Below, piece by piece: positions 42,588-54,700 of a DNA stretch of 64,000 bases (position 1 is the stretch's first letter; each line of letters starts with the position of its first letter). A program made the position numbers and the translations under genes. Below the pieces are notes generated by a model that saw only the letters and a list, made by a program, of their open reading frames with translations, was not told the origin of the DNA and searched no databases. The stretch comes from Anopheles merus (Eukaryota; Arthropoda; Insecta; Diptera; Culicidae). The stretch lies in the NCBI RefSeq assembly GCF_017562075.2, contig NC_054084.1, positions 36,646,499 to 36,710,498 of the forward strand, read 5' to 3'.

Positions 42588-45321
42588 GTTGAGGGTGTTA
42601 ACTTAAACACAAGAAAACCAAAGCGAATTGCGGTTTTTACACAAATTGTAAGCGAAAGTGCGAGCTTGTACACTCACAAAGGTTGTTTGTAAACAAAATT
42701 CGGTACCGGCAGCTGTCAAAAGATTGACATTTCAGCAAGCCACACAAAAGGGAAGTTGAAGTTCTCTTTTAGCTTACAAATAAAAGAGAACTTCAAAAGC
42801 AGTTGTTAAATTCTCACAAAAAGACCACTTTGTGTGGAACTAAAGCTAATTTCCTAGAAAATAATTGATTGATGTATTACAGCATGGCAAGTTTTTGCTT
42901 ATCATCGAAACCGTCTATTGGCACGACTAATAGCAATGGCATTTGCAAAACAAAGGACTCAAAATGAATTAATAAATACCAAATCCAAATTATTCATTGC
43001 TTACAAACAAACTGCGCCCCCGTAGGTTAGTGTATATCGTACGCGTAAAAAAAGCGTAATTATATTTTTATGTCTAATGTACAAAGAAATAATATTATTT
43101 ATAAAAACAATGCATTCATTACAAATTTACTAAACCACCGAGATTCAATTATGATTGAATGCCGTAACCTATTGCCACCGCGCGCAGCTGCTCCTTTCCC
43201 CCGCAAAACGCTTCCGGAACACACGAATCGACCGAGCGACTATTTCAAGTGCTATTCGTCATCGATCGATATTATCACATGCAACAGCGTAGGCAAGGGA
43301 TGTGTAGATGTGTGTAAACCACATCGACGCCGGCGGGTTTGTTATGCCCGAACGCGCTCTGTTGCATGTAATTTTCAGCTCGCATTCCCATTTTATCGCT
43401 CGTGCGGTGCGCATCGGGCTGGTCGTCGTCGTGTGGCGCAAGTGAATCGAGCGCTGTAGATCTTGGTAGTAGTCTCCTAGTACATGTGAGAGTGACCGGC
43501 TCTATCGTTCGTGTGCGTGCTTGTGAGGTTCTGGTTTTTTTGCGTAGTAAAGAAACACGTGTTCTTGTAGAAGATTTCACGGGGAAAGCTCTGTGTGTAT
43601 TATCGTGAAAGGAATTATTCTGCTACGGGGTGAGTTTGAGTCGGTTGCGCCCGGTGGTTTGCAGTTCACCCGCACAGTGAAATACGCACCTACGCATCTT
43701 ATCAGTAAGCCACAGTCTCACATACACAGAAATGCGCGCGCTGACGCCTCGGGTGGTTTAGCTGGTGACAAGCTGGAAGAAAAAAGTGTTCCCGTGTGTG
43801 GCTCATTTACTACAAACAATACATACGTATGTATGTATAAAACTGAAGTACATAAACACTCCGTAGCTTGCTTCATATAGTAGCTTGGCGTTAAATTATG
43901 GTGTTAGGGGCGAGGAACAAGCAAAACGTTTGTTGAAAACATTTCCTTCAAACACGCGTTGGTGTAATTTGCCACGTTGCTGGCAACGTTTTTGCGCTTT
44001 CAGCTTATGACTCATTTTCGGGGAAATTTTCCTTCATTTTCATACGGCACCCTCACTATACGCAGCATTCGAAACGCTTTCCGCTGAACAGGCGCGAGCG
44101 CAAGCTGTGTGGCTAGGCTGAAAAGGCAAACCGAGAGAAGAACGCAAAATAGATGAAAGCGAATGCGAACAATCAAGTAGGCATCTGTGTTTTTTTTTTA
44201 CCTGTAAAGCGAAGCTCAATTTACAGGTGTTACGAAACGCATGGAAGAAGAAAGAGAAGAACAACATCCACCGCACGCGCGCCCCAACTGTATCAACCGA
44301 AAGCAATCCACCAAGGCTTGCTCAGCATAATAGTCGCAGGCTGTTTGAGGCCGACGAGAAAACCCCCACCACTACAGCAAGCCATGAATTTATCATGCTG
44401 ATGATGTGCGGTGGTGGTTGGTGGAGTCCAGCCCACCACGGTCCCCCAAAACAAGCTCCACAACAACACACCGGAGGAGTACCGGTACAACATGCGGCCC
44501 CTGGAGTAGTAGACCCCTTTCATTTGGATCGATATTTTGGCCCTGAAATCGATGTGTTCGGTGTAATGGTGGCGCGCATTTGCCCACCCGGTTAATAATC
44601 TCACACGTGAAAGTTGTCCTCTGTTTGTGCTTGGTGGCGAATGCAGTCGTAGCGTGACCACAACACCGTTGAATTAGCGTGACCCCGTCCGTTAAGTATA
44701 GCTTTAAAAAAAATGCCGGCAAACTGGTGCATAATCATGGACAGGCAAATCTTGATTGAAATTCTTCCTCACTGGGGAAGAGAGCAAATTGGCAAATGCT
44801 AGAGTAAAGCAAACATAAAACAGCTATGAAAGGTATTTGTCACCCTTTATAATTTCAACAATAACGGAAGAGATTAATCAACTTGAAGGCGAATGTAAGC
44901 CGTGCATTCTTTTTTTCTTCTGCCTTTTCGATTGATATGAGGTCTCGAAAGTACGGCCCCGATAGACGCTCTTATCTTATCGTGTTAAGCATCTTTTGCT
45001 GGAATGGGTTTATTTTCGCAGTGGCCAGTAAACTTCCTTGCCTCGACTTGGCTAATTTGCAGAACCACTTACAGCGTAATTCGAACGTACCTGTGAGTAA
45101 ATAGCCCTTGGCGTTTGCAAAGGGCCAATCATATCGTCGAACTGCAAACAGAGAACTGCACTAGACTAGACTAGCTTGACGGCTTCAAGGACGAAAAAAG
45201 GTGTCTTGTGCGATGTATTTTAATTGAAATAAGTTCTTTATGTCTATTATATGCAATACAAGTTAAGATAAATTGCTCTTTTTATTGGGGGAAAGACTAA
45301 TTGCCATTCATTTCGTTTCAG
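42588..45321. other. Intergenic plus 5' region of the plus-strand tetraspanin gene
   Basis: Upstream of YEATS4 there is a strong 16 bp hairpin at 42756. GC-balanced DNA at 43180-43800 probably holds the promoter and a 5' UTR exon of the tetraspanin, because its coding exon 1 begins after a good acceptor (tttcgtttcag ending at 45321). I could not fix the UTR exon. No other gene seen. Confidence 0.45.
42756..42796. repeat. Perfect 16 bp inverted repeat with 9 nt loop
   Basis: TTGAAGTTCTCTTTTA at 42756-42771 is the exact complement of 42781-42796 (loop gcttacaaa). It lies about 170 bp upstream of the YEATS4 start. It could be a small MITE remnant or a binding site; there is no terminator role in this setting. 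Confidence 0.7.
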
Positions 45322-45343
45322 ATTTGTATAACCAGCTCCGAAA

Positions 45344-46513
45344 ATGGCTCTTTCAACGAGTGCGAATTTTATCAAATATTTATTATTCTTGTTTAACTTT
45401 TTCTTTGCGGTGAGTTGAGATACTAAAAAGCCACACCAACCAAATAACCAATTTAATCTTGCATTCTTTTTAACCCTTCTCTCTCTCTCTCTTATCTAGA
45501 TCACGGGCGTGATCATTATGGCGGTTGGCTTAACCGTGCAAGGCGCTTATCACAACTTCCGCGACATTCTCGACGCAAAGTTCTTCAGCATTCCCACCTT
45601 TCTGGTGGTGATTGGATCGTTCATCTTTGTGATTGCCTTTTTCGGGTGCTGCGGCGCTTACAAGGAAAACTACTGCATGACCCTAACGGTAAGCCGCCAT
45701 TTGCGTTCGGATGCTAATTGGCTCCTGCCTCTCCTCCCTGTATTTAATCGCTGTGTTTGCTCATCCCGTGCTTGTTGTTATTTGCAGTTTTCCGTCCTGC
45801 TGATCTTGATCTTTATACTGGAACTGGCGGCCGGTATCAGTGGGTACGTGCTGCGCAATGACACCCGCGAACTCGTGAGCAATGCACTGAACTCATCGAT
45901 GAAGAGCTATGGCGGCGAGAACGCTGGTGACATTACGCTGGTTTGGGACGAGATTCAGGTTGATGTGAGTATCTGAGTAGGATTTGAACATGATTTTCCT
46001 ATAGCATCAAGAGCTCGGGCTAATATTTTCTTTCCAATTCCAGTTCGATTGCTGCGGAGTGTACAACAGCTCCGACTGGGGACGTGCTAATGCGGCGAAA
46101 TTCAATGAAACTTTCCTACCGATGACTTGCTGCCGGCAGCAGACGGGTATGCAACATTATTGCATGAACTATGAGGATGGTGATTAATAGTTTTTTTTTT
46201 TTGCTGTTGCTTTTTCATAAAAGGTGCTGTCGGATATGTTGCTTGCCCGGATCCCACCAGTGCCACGCTGCGCAAAACGGGATGCATCGATTCGTTCGGT
46301 GATTTCATCAAGGCACACGCCGTAAGCCTAGGTGCTGCTGGAATAGCACTGGCAGTGATTCAGGTTTGCTTCTTAAGCTACCATTTACTCGTGTGAGATT
46401 TAAGTAATAATGTTTTATGACATTTTTTTCTTCTTCTATTTTAGTTCTTTGGAATTCTCTTTGCATGCTATCTGGCCAAGCAAATCAAACTGCAAGGCGT
46501 CAGCAGCTATTAA
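45344..46513 (+). CDS. Tetraspanin (CD63-like)
   Basis: A 247-residue four-pass membrane organiser. Exons: 45344-45409, 45500-45688, 45788-45964, 46044-46146, 46224-46363 and 46445-46513, all with GT-AG signals and consistent phases. Helix 1 starts NFIKYLLFLFNFFFAITG; helix 2 is IPTFLVVIGSFIFVIAFFGC, followed by the usual CGAYKENYCM; helix 3 FSVLLILIFILELAAG; the large loop has the hallmark DCCGVYNSSDW, then TCC and a further Cys pair with two potential Asn-glycosylation sites (NSS, NET); helix 4 ends FGILFACYLAKQI and the tail is LQGVSSY. Length is typical (about 240). A short 5' UTR part precedes the ATG in the same exon (from 45322). It faces NDUFA13 and lies 2.2 kb from another tetraspanin on the opposite strand. 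Confidence 0.92.
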
Positions 46514-47071
46514 GGATTGAAGTGTCCTGTCGTGTTGCGGTGTATTTTTGAACTCATAAATTGTTTGAATTCCTGCTTGGAAAGGATCCATTGCACACAC
46601 GCAAAACATGCAAACATACTGTAACCAAGTTATCTAGATAATAGATACACGTGTCATTTCACTTTAATTTTATGAAAGAAAGGGACGGAGCCATCCATAA
46701 GAGACCCGGAGTCGCTGAAGTCGATCCATATGGTACTTAGGTTCAGTAGATGCAAGACTGCATAAACGATTCTGACCAGTCGGTGTAGCGAGTTCGGGCC
46801 AAATCACACCCAAAGTAGGTAAGTAACATCCAAGCAGCGAACTAAACCTACTGTGGACCGACCCGACGCGAACACCCACGCATCGGAATCGATTCCAATT
46901 GGATCGCATCCGACCCTGTGTTGCATAAGTTACTGTTACTCTGCATTAATTATTCACACCATCCCCTTATTGCTACCAAAATATTCGTTTACTTACCCCG
47001 TTTACATCCTGCTCTCGTGCGGCGGTATATTGGGTCTATGTTTTTGAAGATCACCGGAGGTGACAATTGAT
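46514..47071. other. 3' region between tetraspanin (+) and NDUFA13 (-)
   Basis: Convergent spacer, no gene. I found no clear AATAAA for the tetraspanin. Confidence 0.5.
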
Positions 47072-47077
47072 TTTATT
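47072..47077 (-). terminator. Polyadenylation signal of NDUFA13
   Basis: AATAAA on minus, about 60 bp after the stop codon. Confidence 0.65.
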
Positions 47078-47135
47078 TTTAATAACGCATTCCTCTACAA
47101 TTGCAAACCATACTCAGGCCCAACGACAAGGCTCC

Positions 47136-47770
47136 CTAATTCATCAACTTTACATCGGAACGCTGAGCCATATGTTTGTAATCAGTATGGACGTAGAACT
47201 CTTGGAAGGTCGGCTCCACCAACTTATCCTTCGGGATCGTCTTGAACACCGGCTCACCATACCACGTGCCAACCTAGGAAGTGAGATTGTGTACAATTAA
47301 AATCACAGCGACAAACAAACGACATCTCGCGCCCATCGTACCTCCCAGCCTTCGACATTCTTCATCAGTTCGGCCTCCTCGTCACGGTTTCGTCGCAGCT
47401 GCTTCAGGTACTCCCGGTCGCGCTCGGCAAGCAGCAGCGGATAGATGACGTTTCGCGCCGAACGCATCTCAATCTCGTTCCGGTGGTTCTCCTTCACGTT
47501 CAACCAGTACAGGAACAGTCCGACGGTCGAGATGCCGGCATAGCCAGCGATCATTTGCCATCCTGCAACAAGGTTTGGGATAATTATGTACCGCTTGTGT
47601 GTGTTTTCCCATCCCTTCCCGGAGGAAGGAGTGTGTTTGTGATGACATAATCGACACTTTCGCAAACTGTATCTACCTTTGAAGTAGGTTTTCGCTGGCA
47701 CGCGCTTGAAAGGGATGTTCTGATAGCCACCCTTCGGTGGAAGATCCTGCAATTTGGCGGGGCTGCTCAT
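47136..47770 (-). CDS. NDUFA13: NADH dehydrogenase (complex I) subunit NDUFA13 / GRIM-19
   Basis: The 150-residue product is an accessory subunit of mitochondrial complex I, also known as GRIM-19. Exons on minus: 47677-47770, 47342-47562 and 47136-47273, joined by gtagat / ttgcag (phase 1) and gtacga / ttcctag (phase 0). Landmarks: the N-terminal QDLPPKGGYQNIPFKRVPAK, a single membrane helix at about residues 35-53 (MIAGYAGISTVGLFLYWLN), then the charged RSARNVIYPLLLAERDREYL, the coiled region RRNRDEEAELMKNVEGWEVG and the conserved tail with WYGEPVFKT. Length matches the human protein (144). No separate cleavable leader is seen, as usual for this subunit. Secure. Confidence 0.95.
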
Positions 47771-48467
47771 CTTGAATATTCACGCGAGTTTGCTTCTATC
47801 AAAAAAACAAAACAGAACCGCAGATCCCTGCGGAAGACGGTTCTTTCGCAAGCCGAGCAAAATCGTGAAATTTTTGTTTTGGTACGGGGGGCTGTCAGTT
47901 CCAATCGCGGCTAACGTCATTCGCTTGTCGTGTCAATTTATAGGCCTTAGTTGAATACTTTGCACTTTCGGTCGTCGGCATCGATAAGTGTTTTTGAAAG
48001 GAAATTTGGAAAACCGTTGCAATTTTGTAAATCTCACACGAAAACGTAAATGGCAAACTTGTTTTGTATTCATACATCTATTCTTCGAAGTATAATAAGT
48101 CATTCAAAATAACATACCTTATATTAAATATTGAAATAGAAAATAAAATTAAATAAAAACCTTTTTTATTATTTTAAATTATTGATTATCTAATTTGATA
48201 TTAGATATTAATAATATAATGTCTATTTTTTCGTTGTTCTTGACATGGCTTAAACTGAGCCATTAACACAATATAATAATTTTGAATCATCATACTGCTA
48301 ACCCTCATTGACCGCCTCCAATTTTTAAGGGTCCAATTTGAATTTTTTTTAAGATGTTCACGACGCTCGAAACTTACAAAAAACATCATTTTTCTAGTAG
48401 AATGAAAATTATGGTAGTTATCCATTTGAAGACACTTTTCAATGTTAAGTAACTGTTTAATTTCTAT
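47771..48467. other. Spacer between NDUFA13 and the second tetraspanin, no gene
   Basis: GC-balanced for 200 bp (NDUFA13 upstream region), then very AT-rich. Nothing recognised. Confidence 0.5.
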
Positions 48468-48473
48468 TTTATT
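48468..48473 (-). terminator. Candidate polyadenylation signal of the minus-strand tetraspanin
   Basis: AATAAA on minus about 260 bp after the stop codon; other AT-rich candidates exist further on. Confidence 0.4.
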
Positions 48474-48729
48474 ATTCCACTAAAAGCTGCTTTAAACCGC
48501 TGCCCGAACGACATTCTTCAGCTTGCCACGCCTAGCGCCGGTTCATATGTATTGGTAAATGACTAAATTGTGTTATCATATCAGTCTTATCTATCTGCAC
48601 TAACTGATAAACACGCTGCAGTACTTTTTCCCGCTTGGCCGATTTGCCAGATGGAGGGGAGAATCCAAGGCCCGCTAAAGCTGACTAAAAATGTAAGACA
48701 GCGGGATGGATACGGAACTACTGGATGGG

Positions 48730-49842
48730 TTACATCTTTTCCGTCGATATCGCAATGTTGACCAATTTGGAGTATGCCAATGGGTTCGGCTTTTCAGCGT
48801 GGAAAAAGCCCTCGTCGGATTGCGTAAATAGTCGCAGCTTGCGTACCAAGAAAAAGGCAAACGCTGCTCCCAATAGCTGCAATGGAATAGAACAATATTT
48901 TATATTAAATTTTCTATGCATCGTTCAATCCAAAAGTGTATCGTACCTGCAGTATCACCGCTCCAAGCGTGTTTGTTACCACCGTATTACCCGTTTCGTA
49001 GAATATTTCGTACACTTTGCTGTGGCAGCCGGCGTCGTAGATTGTGCATTGCGTAGTATCTGCAAGATCGCAGCAGGAAAGTGGGACAAGCTGCGCTATC
49101 AGATCTTTATCATCTTCGGTGATATCGTCCGGTGGCATCGCCATCAGCCAATCGGTATAGTTATGGACGCCACAACATTTTAACTAACACATATAAAAAA
49201 CACTCATCATGTAGTAAACGCCATCTGCATGCTTAAAGTAAATACGCGAATACAACTGACCTGCATTTGATACGAATCGACGTACGGTTGCCAAGTAACA
49301 TCAAAGGGATACTGATTAACCGAAAGCCACAGGTTCGATTCCATTTCCGTTTCCATGCGATCGCGCTGGGTGTACCCGATGAATGCAACCGTGCACTCCA
49401 TCAATGAAAACACGACCAAAAGGGAACAGAACTGACACGAGAAAAGCACGTAATTATCAGTCCATCGTTAGGACCATTTGATCACTTCGCCAACAACGAA
49501 CATCACTTACCGTATACAGGAGTGGTCGATTTTCTCTCCAGGTCCCGAGGAATCCTATGAATGCTAGCACCAGACACAACGCTCCGACCAGCAGCAGGAA
49601 CAGGATCAAACGATACATCCGAATGTCCATCAGAACATCCAGCAGTTCATACTGCATCCGGGCGACCGTGCCGATGGTTAGCACCAGTACGCCCAAGTAC
49701 TGCAAAAAAAAACTTTTTGTATTCACTTTCCTTATACATTGCACCATTAGCTAATAGTTACGCAAAGCATCGTGCAGATCATGCAGAAGAAAATTTTGAT
49801 CCATTTTTTGGACCATCCTCCCGTTGGGGTTTGCTCCTTCAT
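48730..49842 (-). CDS. Tetraspanin, divergent
   Basis: A 274-residue tetraspanin on minus in five exons: 49762-49842, 49511-49699, 49261-49431, 48947-49183 and 48730-48876. All joins are GT-AG and phase 0; intron 1 is only 62 bp. Helix 1 WIKIFFCMICTMLC continues into exon 2 with YLGVLVLTIGTVARM; helix 2 LILFLLLVGALCLVLAFIG is followed by FLGTWRENRPLL; helix 3 FCSLLVVFSLMECTVAFIG; the large loop has CCGVHNYTDW, then PLSCCD and AGCHSK; helix 4 VVTNTLGAVILQLLGAAFAF. The tail is long for the family (about 35 residues, ending AISTEKM). It does not look like a recent duplicate of the plus-strand tetraspanin at 45344. Secure as tetraspanin, subfamily unknown. Confidence 0.9.
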
Positions 49843-50571
49843 TGCGATTAACTACGCGTCTTCGACTGGGATTTCACTGCACTGCGAAGTGAATGATGTA
49901 CACACTGGAGAGGCGCGTGGAGCAAATAGAAAAAATAACACACTCACGCACACACAGGCGCACAATCAGACTCAGGGCGAGTAGGGCTGATAAGAACACA
50001 CCGGTGGTTACCACATCTTTCCCGGACGTTTTCCTCAACACCGCGCCGAGCAGAAGGGTTCAGATTGTTTGTTTTTCATTTGATCGTTATGCTATATAGC
50101 ACGTTTTACCGGGTCTCTCCATTGGAATCGTTCGTTGCTGAGTTATTGTTGTAGAGACATTGGATTGCGATGGTGCAGCTCTATGTAGCTATGCTGTTCT
50201 GTTTTGATCGATGCATGGGATGATCTAGTATGCGTTCCCTTGCCCATGGCAACTGTTCTGATCTACTTGCGCCCAATGATGATGCGCCGCTTCATTCCAA
50301 AAGCATTCCTATGTCATCATAGAAATAGCTGGTGCCAGCAGTAAAACGCATTCGCAGCACGTTCAGCTGACAATGCAAATAACGGGGGAGATGACTGGTG
50401 CGGTAAGAAAATCTGTGTAAACGTGCGCCCAAAGGGAATGCCTGTCTGCGTAGCCAGGCATCATAGGTCGGTGGAAGTGATCATCAAAATTCTAAATAGC
50501 ATTTCGCTTACCTTGTTATTAATTTTGAACAATCTGGATTTGATCAGTCTCCGTGCCCCAAAGTAGAAGTA
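49843..50571. other. Upstream region of the minus-strand tetraspanin, no gene
   Basis: GC-balanced non-coding DNA with a short CA tract near 49940-49965. Nothing recognised. Confidence 0.5.
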
Positions 50572-51466
50572 GCGGAATTTGGGACAAGTGTGCCATACGG
50601 GGCAAGAGTGCCACCAAGCATTTTCCTTAAAAACTTTAATTTAATGATCAATTGTGTATACAGTTGGTTGCTTTCCAATGACTAGGTATTCTGAGCCTAA
50701 TTTCATATAGACCAATCGATATTTCCCATTGTTTTAAACTGATTTATATTGAGTTTCAAAAGTGAGCAGAATATTATAATTTTTTAATCCAACCAAATAA
50801 GCTCTCAAAAATCGTGCGAACAATCAACCGAGAAAATATTTACACCACCGTATAGCTGAGAAAACGTGGAATTTTTTGTGGGGTTAGTTGAAAAAAAATT
50901 TCTTTTTGTCACTGAAAAATTCAATTTCAAAAAAGTTACAACTTTTGGGGCAAGTGTGCCATCTCTGTTTGGGGCAAGTGTGCCACCATCTTTCATAGGC
51001 GCGAGCTGTCAAAAATGTAAACATTGTTGTAGCGTGCTGCAGAATGGTGCGCTATTGTGAGCGGATTCCACCCCGAAAAAACAGAACAGTAACAAACCAT
51101 ATTGTGGTACAGTTGGTGGTCAAAAAGGGTTCATTGAGGACTAAATACATGTAGGAATACATACACTAGTGGTACAAACGTAATAATTTCCAATTATCTA
51201 AGAAACACGGTTATTTTAACCAGGTTGCCGTCTTGCCCCATACGAGTGGCACTTTTGCCCCATAGCCCAAAAACTAACGTCTTTTTGGACCCTTTTTAAA
51301 ACGCTTCAAAACCTGTTTTGTTTGCACTTTTTTCAAGCGAAAATCATTTATAAGTGAGGAAACAGATGAAAAATGGTTATGAGATTTAAATCGGACTTTT
51401 TTAAAACACGTTTTAGTGAGTTATAACTTGAAATGCTTAAGGTGGCACACTTGCCCCAAGTTCCGC
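50572..51466. mobile_element. 0.9 kb non-autonomous TIR element, TA target duplication
   Basis: The left end GCGGAATTTGGGACAAGTGT and the complement of the right end GCGGAACTTGGGGCAAGTGT are 24 bp TIRs with TA on both sides (50570-50571, 51467-51468). The motif GGGGCAAGTGTGCCA is repeated inside on the left (near 50949 and 50971) and inverted on the right (near 51234 and 51258), so the element has nested inverted motifs. No coding frame. It ends 295 bp before the FANCI start codon. Confidence 0.8.
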
Positions 51467-51761
51467 TAATCACGAAATCTTCACCACGAAACAAAACAAA
51501 CCGCACCGAACAGGGGGTGGTTGTACGCAAGCTGAAATAACGTAAACAAACCTGCAAGCAAGAAACTTATACGGATCTTGAGCAAACACGCTGTATGTGC
51601 ACACCTTGGTAGAAGGGAAACGTCAATTTGCAAACGTAAACAAGTCGGTTGGCGCGATTTAAATGTTTACGTTTTCGTGAATAATCTTGTACGCCGCCTG
51701 TGTCGGTCCAATTTGCTTGTTCTCGTTGTGCGTCCTGTGCTGCGTTGTTTGCCTGCGTAAA
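51467..51761 (+). promoter_or_regulatory. FANCI promoter and 5' UTR, with E2F-like site
   Basis: A GTTGGCGCGA sequence at 51648-51657 resembles an E2F site, which would suit an S-phase repair gene. No TATA box. The region is squeezed between the TIR element and the ATG. Confidence 0.35.
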
Positions 51762-54700
51762 ATGCCTCCGAATCTTATGCTATCAGTGATCAAACTGGGC
51801 CAGAAAAGGCAGAATGATGAGTTAAAAGAGTTGCTCGAGAAGCTGCCTTCCTCGCAAGTGAGTAAACCGTGCCAACAACGTTGTGAAATGCATCGTGTAG
51901 CGACGCCCTACGAATGTTGATCGAAATCCCTGTTCTATCCTTTTAGCTAATCGATATGGTTGTTTCGAACATTGAATCCATCGATGGGTACACGCTCTGG
52001 CACTTCACCCTGCTTGGGCTGGCCAGCTCGGATCGATGTGCCGGCAAGCGGTTCGAGCTCGTTATGGCCGTGCTGCAGCACTTGAACGTCGTTGAGCTGT
52101 CCACGAAGCAGGTGTTCGATCTGATTGCCCGTCTGCTGACCGATTTACCCTCACTGACGCCGGAACAGCTGGTCGAGATCTGCGAACTGTGCATCGAATC
52201 GATTCGGGCCGGCGATCCCAAATGTCTTACCTGGAAGCATTTGCTTCCGCAAACGCTACTGCAGCTGTCGGGCAATTCCGGTCGGCTCAATGCCAACGGG
52301 ATGCTACTGACCGGTGCCGAATACCGGCAGAAGGTGCTGGAGGAAATCTTCAAGATGAAGCTGCAGCTCACCATCCTGACGGCGCTGTGTGGCATGTTTC
52401 GCGATCTATCGCTCTCGAAGGACGAGACAAGCATCTTTGTGACGAAAGTGTCGGACAGCCTGAAGAACATCGAACCGTTGGAGCTTCCGCCGCTGGCATG
52501 CCAGCTGTTTCACGTCTGCCTAAAGCATCCGTCGCTGCTGGTCGTGCCGCTGATGGCGCTGCAGAAGTACTTCCACAAAAACTACTACAAAAAAGTGCTG
52601 TCGAATGAAAACAGTGATACGACGGACTTTGATAGTATTGGTACGGTTGTGGAGAAATGTTTTAATAACAAAAGTAATAATAAAATTTTCTTTTACAGAT
52701 CGCTACTCTGATAGCGAGATCCGGGAGGCGGAAGAAACCATCCTGTTCCATCTCTCGAACGTAACCGAGTTCCGGGTCGACGAAGCGCAAACGGTGGCAA
52801 TGTTTAAACCGTTTCAAAACAACCCGGAAGTGCTGCTGACGCCCTTTCTGGTTGGGGCGCTGCTTGCGATGAGCAAAATTAACCGCCAACCGGACACCAC
52901 CGATGTCGTGTCCTCGCCCATAATGGCTTTCCTCATCAAGCTGATAGCGATCAGCGAGCAGGAGCGAGAAATGTGCAGCCAGTCCGCGTGGTGCCGTGGA
53001 CGCATCGAACCATCGGTTATAGCGCGCATCGATCAGCTCTTCAGTATACTGACGGAGAACAGCCAGGAAGGGAAGGAGGTGGTAACGCCCGGGCTTATTA
53101 ATTTTGCTTTCGCGCTACTGCTCGCTAAAAAGCAACCGAAACTGCACGGCATAGCGATCAACTTCTTTCAGCTCTTCATCAAGCGTCGCTTTATCTTCGG
53201 CAGCGGGATCATTGCAAAAATTAAAAAGTATCTTTTTGCCGACCTGGAGGAATCGCAGTTTAACACGTGCTTGACGACGCTAAGCTTGACGAACGCACTC
53301 ACCGTGTCGGAGTGTACGAACACGATACAATTCATCATGGATTATTTGCTGCTGGTAAGAGAAGCAGTCGTTTGGGTAGTTTACTGTTTTGCGTGAACAA
53401 TAATGTTTGTTTTCCCCCTTTTGTTGTAGATCAATGGAACGCATGCAATGCGGTTTATGGCATTCATCTTTCCGCTGCTTCGAATTTCACATACAATCCG
53501 CGATCGCTACATCGAAGTGCTGCGGAAAGCGATGTACAATGGGTAAAGATGAAATGTCGCTTTGCCTCAACATTCTCCTACAATTATCAAATTATCCTTC
53601 TGTTTTTCAATCCATCCACACAGTGAAACTTCCACCCGTATAATGGGTGTGTTTGGGTTCTGTTCGTTGCTGAAGCAACTGAAAAACAATAATGCCCGCC
53701 GTTCGATTATGGGCAGCGGTGGCGGCAACTACACGCAGCTAACCATCTCCGGCATGTCGCTGCTCTCCCAGGCCGTCTATGGATCGCAGAACAATCCGAA
53801 CGTACATTTCGACATGCTAACGCTGGAAATAATGGGCATGCTGCGAAAGTAGGTCTCGTGACTTCACTGTTTGGGACCCAATTTTAAGCAATTGCATCTC
53901 TTCTCGTCCCTTCTTTCAGATGCTTTACCCAAACGCTGGAGGTGCGGCAGATGCTGTACGAAGCACTCGGAAGGGCCGTTGAGTTCAACACGCAGCTGCT
54001 GCCGCACGTACTACAGTTCATTGACTGGCACTTTGAAAGCTTTTTTGGAGAGAATCCCAAAGAATCGTTCCGGATAGACTTTGACAAGTGCGTCCGGTAC
54101 AAGGGTGAGATGGGCGAGGACTACTATTCCGCGGACGAACAGCGGCCCATAGTGGTGTATGACAATGTGGGACGCTTGACAGCGTTCATGGTGCACTGTG
54201 TGGTGCTTTGCGATCAGCATGACGTTCAGCATGATACGGGTGCGGTACGGAGCACGTTGCAGCTTGTTGTCGAACGGATCGATAATCTGAGCGTCGATGA
54301 TCTGGGCATAGTAGGACCTGTTGTCATATTATATCATCGCTTGTTAAGAGCAATTTACTGTACATTCATATGCTGCTGTTTTTTTTTTCTATTTCACAGG
54401 CTGGCACGCTGGATGCGAAGAGTCTGGTCATTGCAACCCAATACTTAAACATGCTCGAAGCTGCGATGGCATATTGCGCATACAAAACGCAGCCCGACAA
54501 CGTGCTGTTGCGCGATTTCGTACGGCTGTTCAAACATCATCAACATTGTGTTGAGAAATTTAAGGTACGTGTTATCGTGTTTTCTAAATCCTATTACTCT
54601 AATTCAGTACTTTTACTTTAATGTGAACAGAAAATGGAGCCGAAAAAAGGAAACAAAAAACAAATTTCAGAAGCTTCAGCCAACGCATCAACGTTGAACG

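Noticed and set aside
41992..42606. 204-codon plus-strand frame opposite YEATS4
   Set aside because: Antisense shadow of the YEATS4 coding exons.
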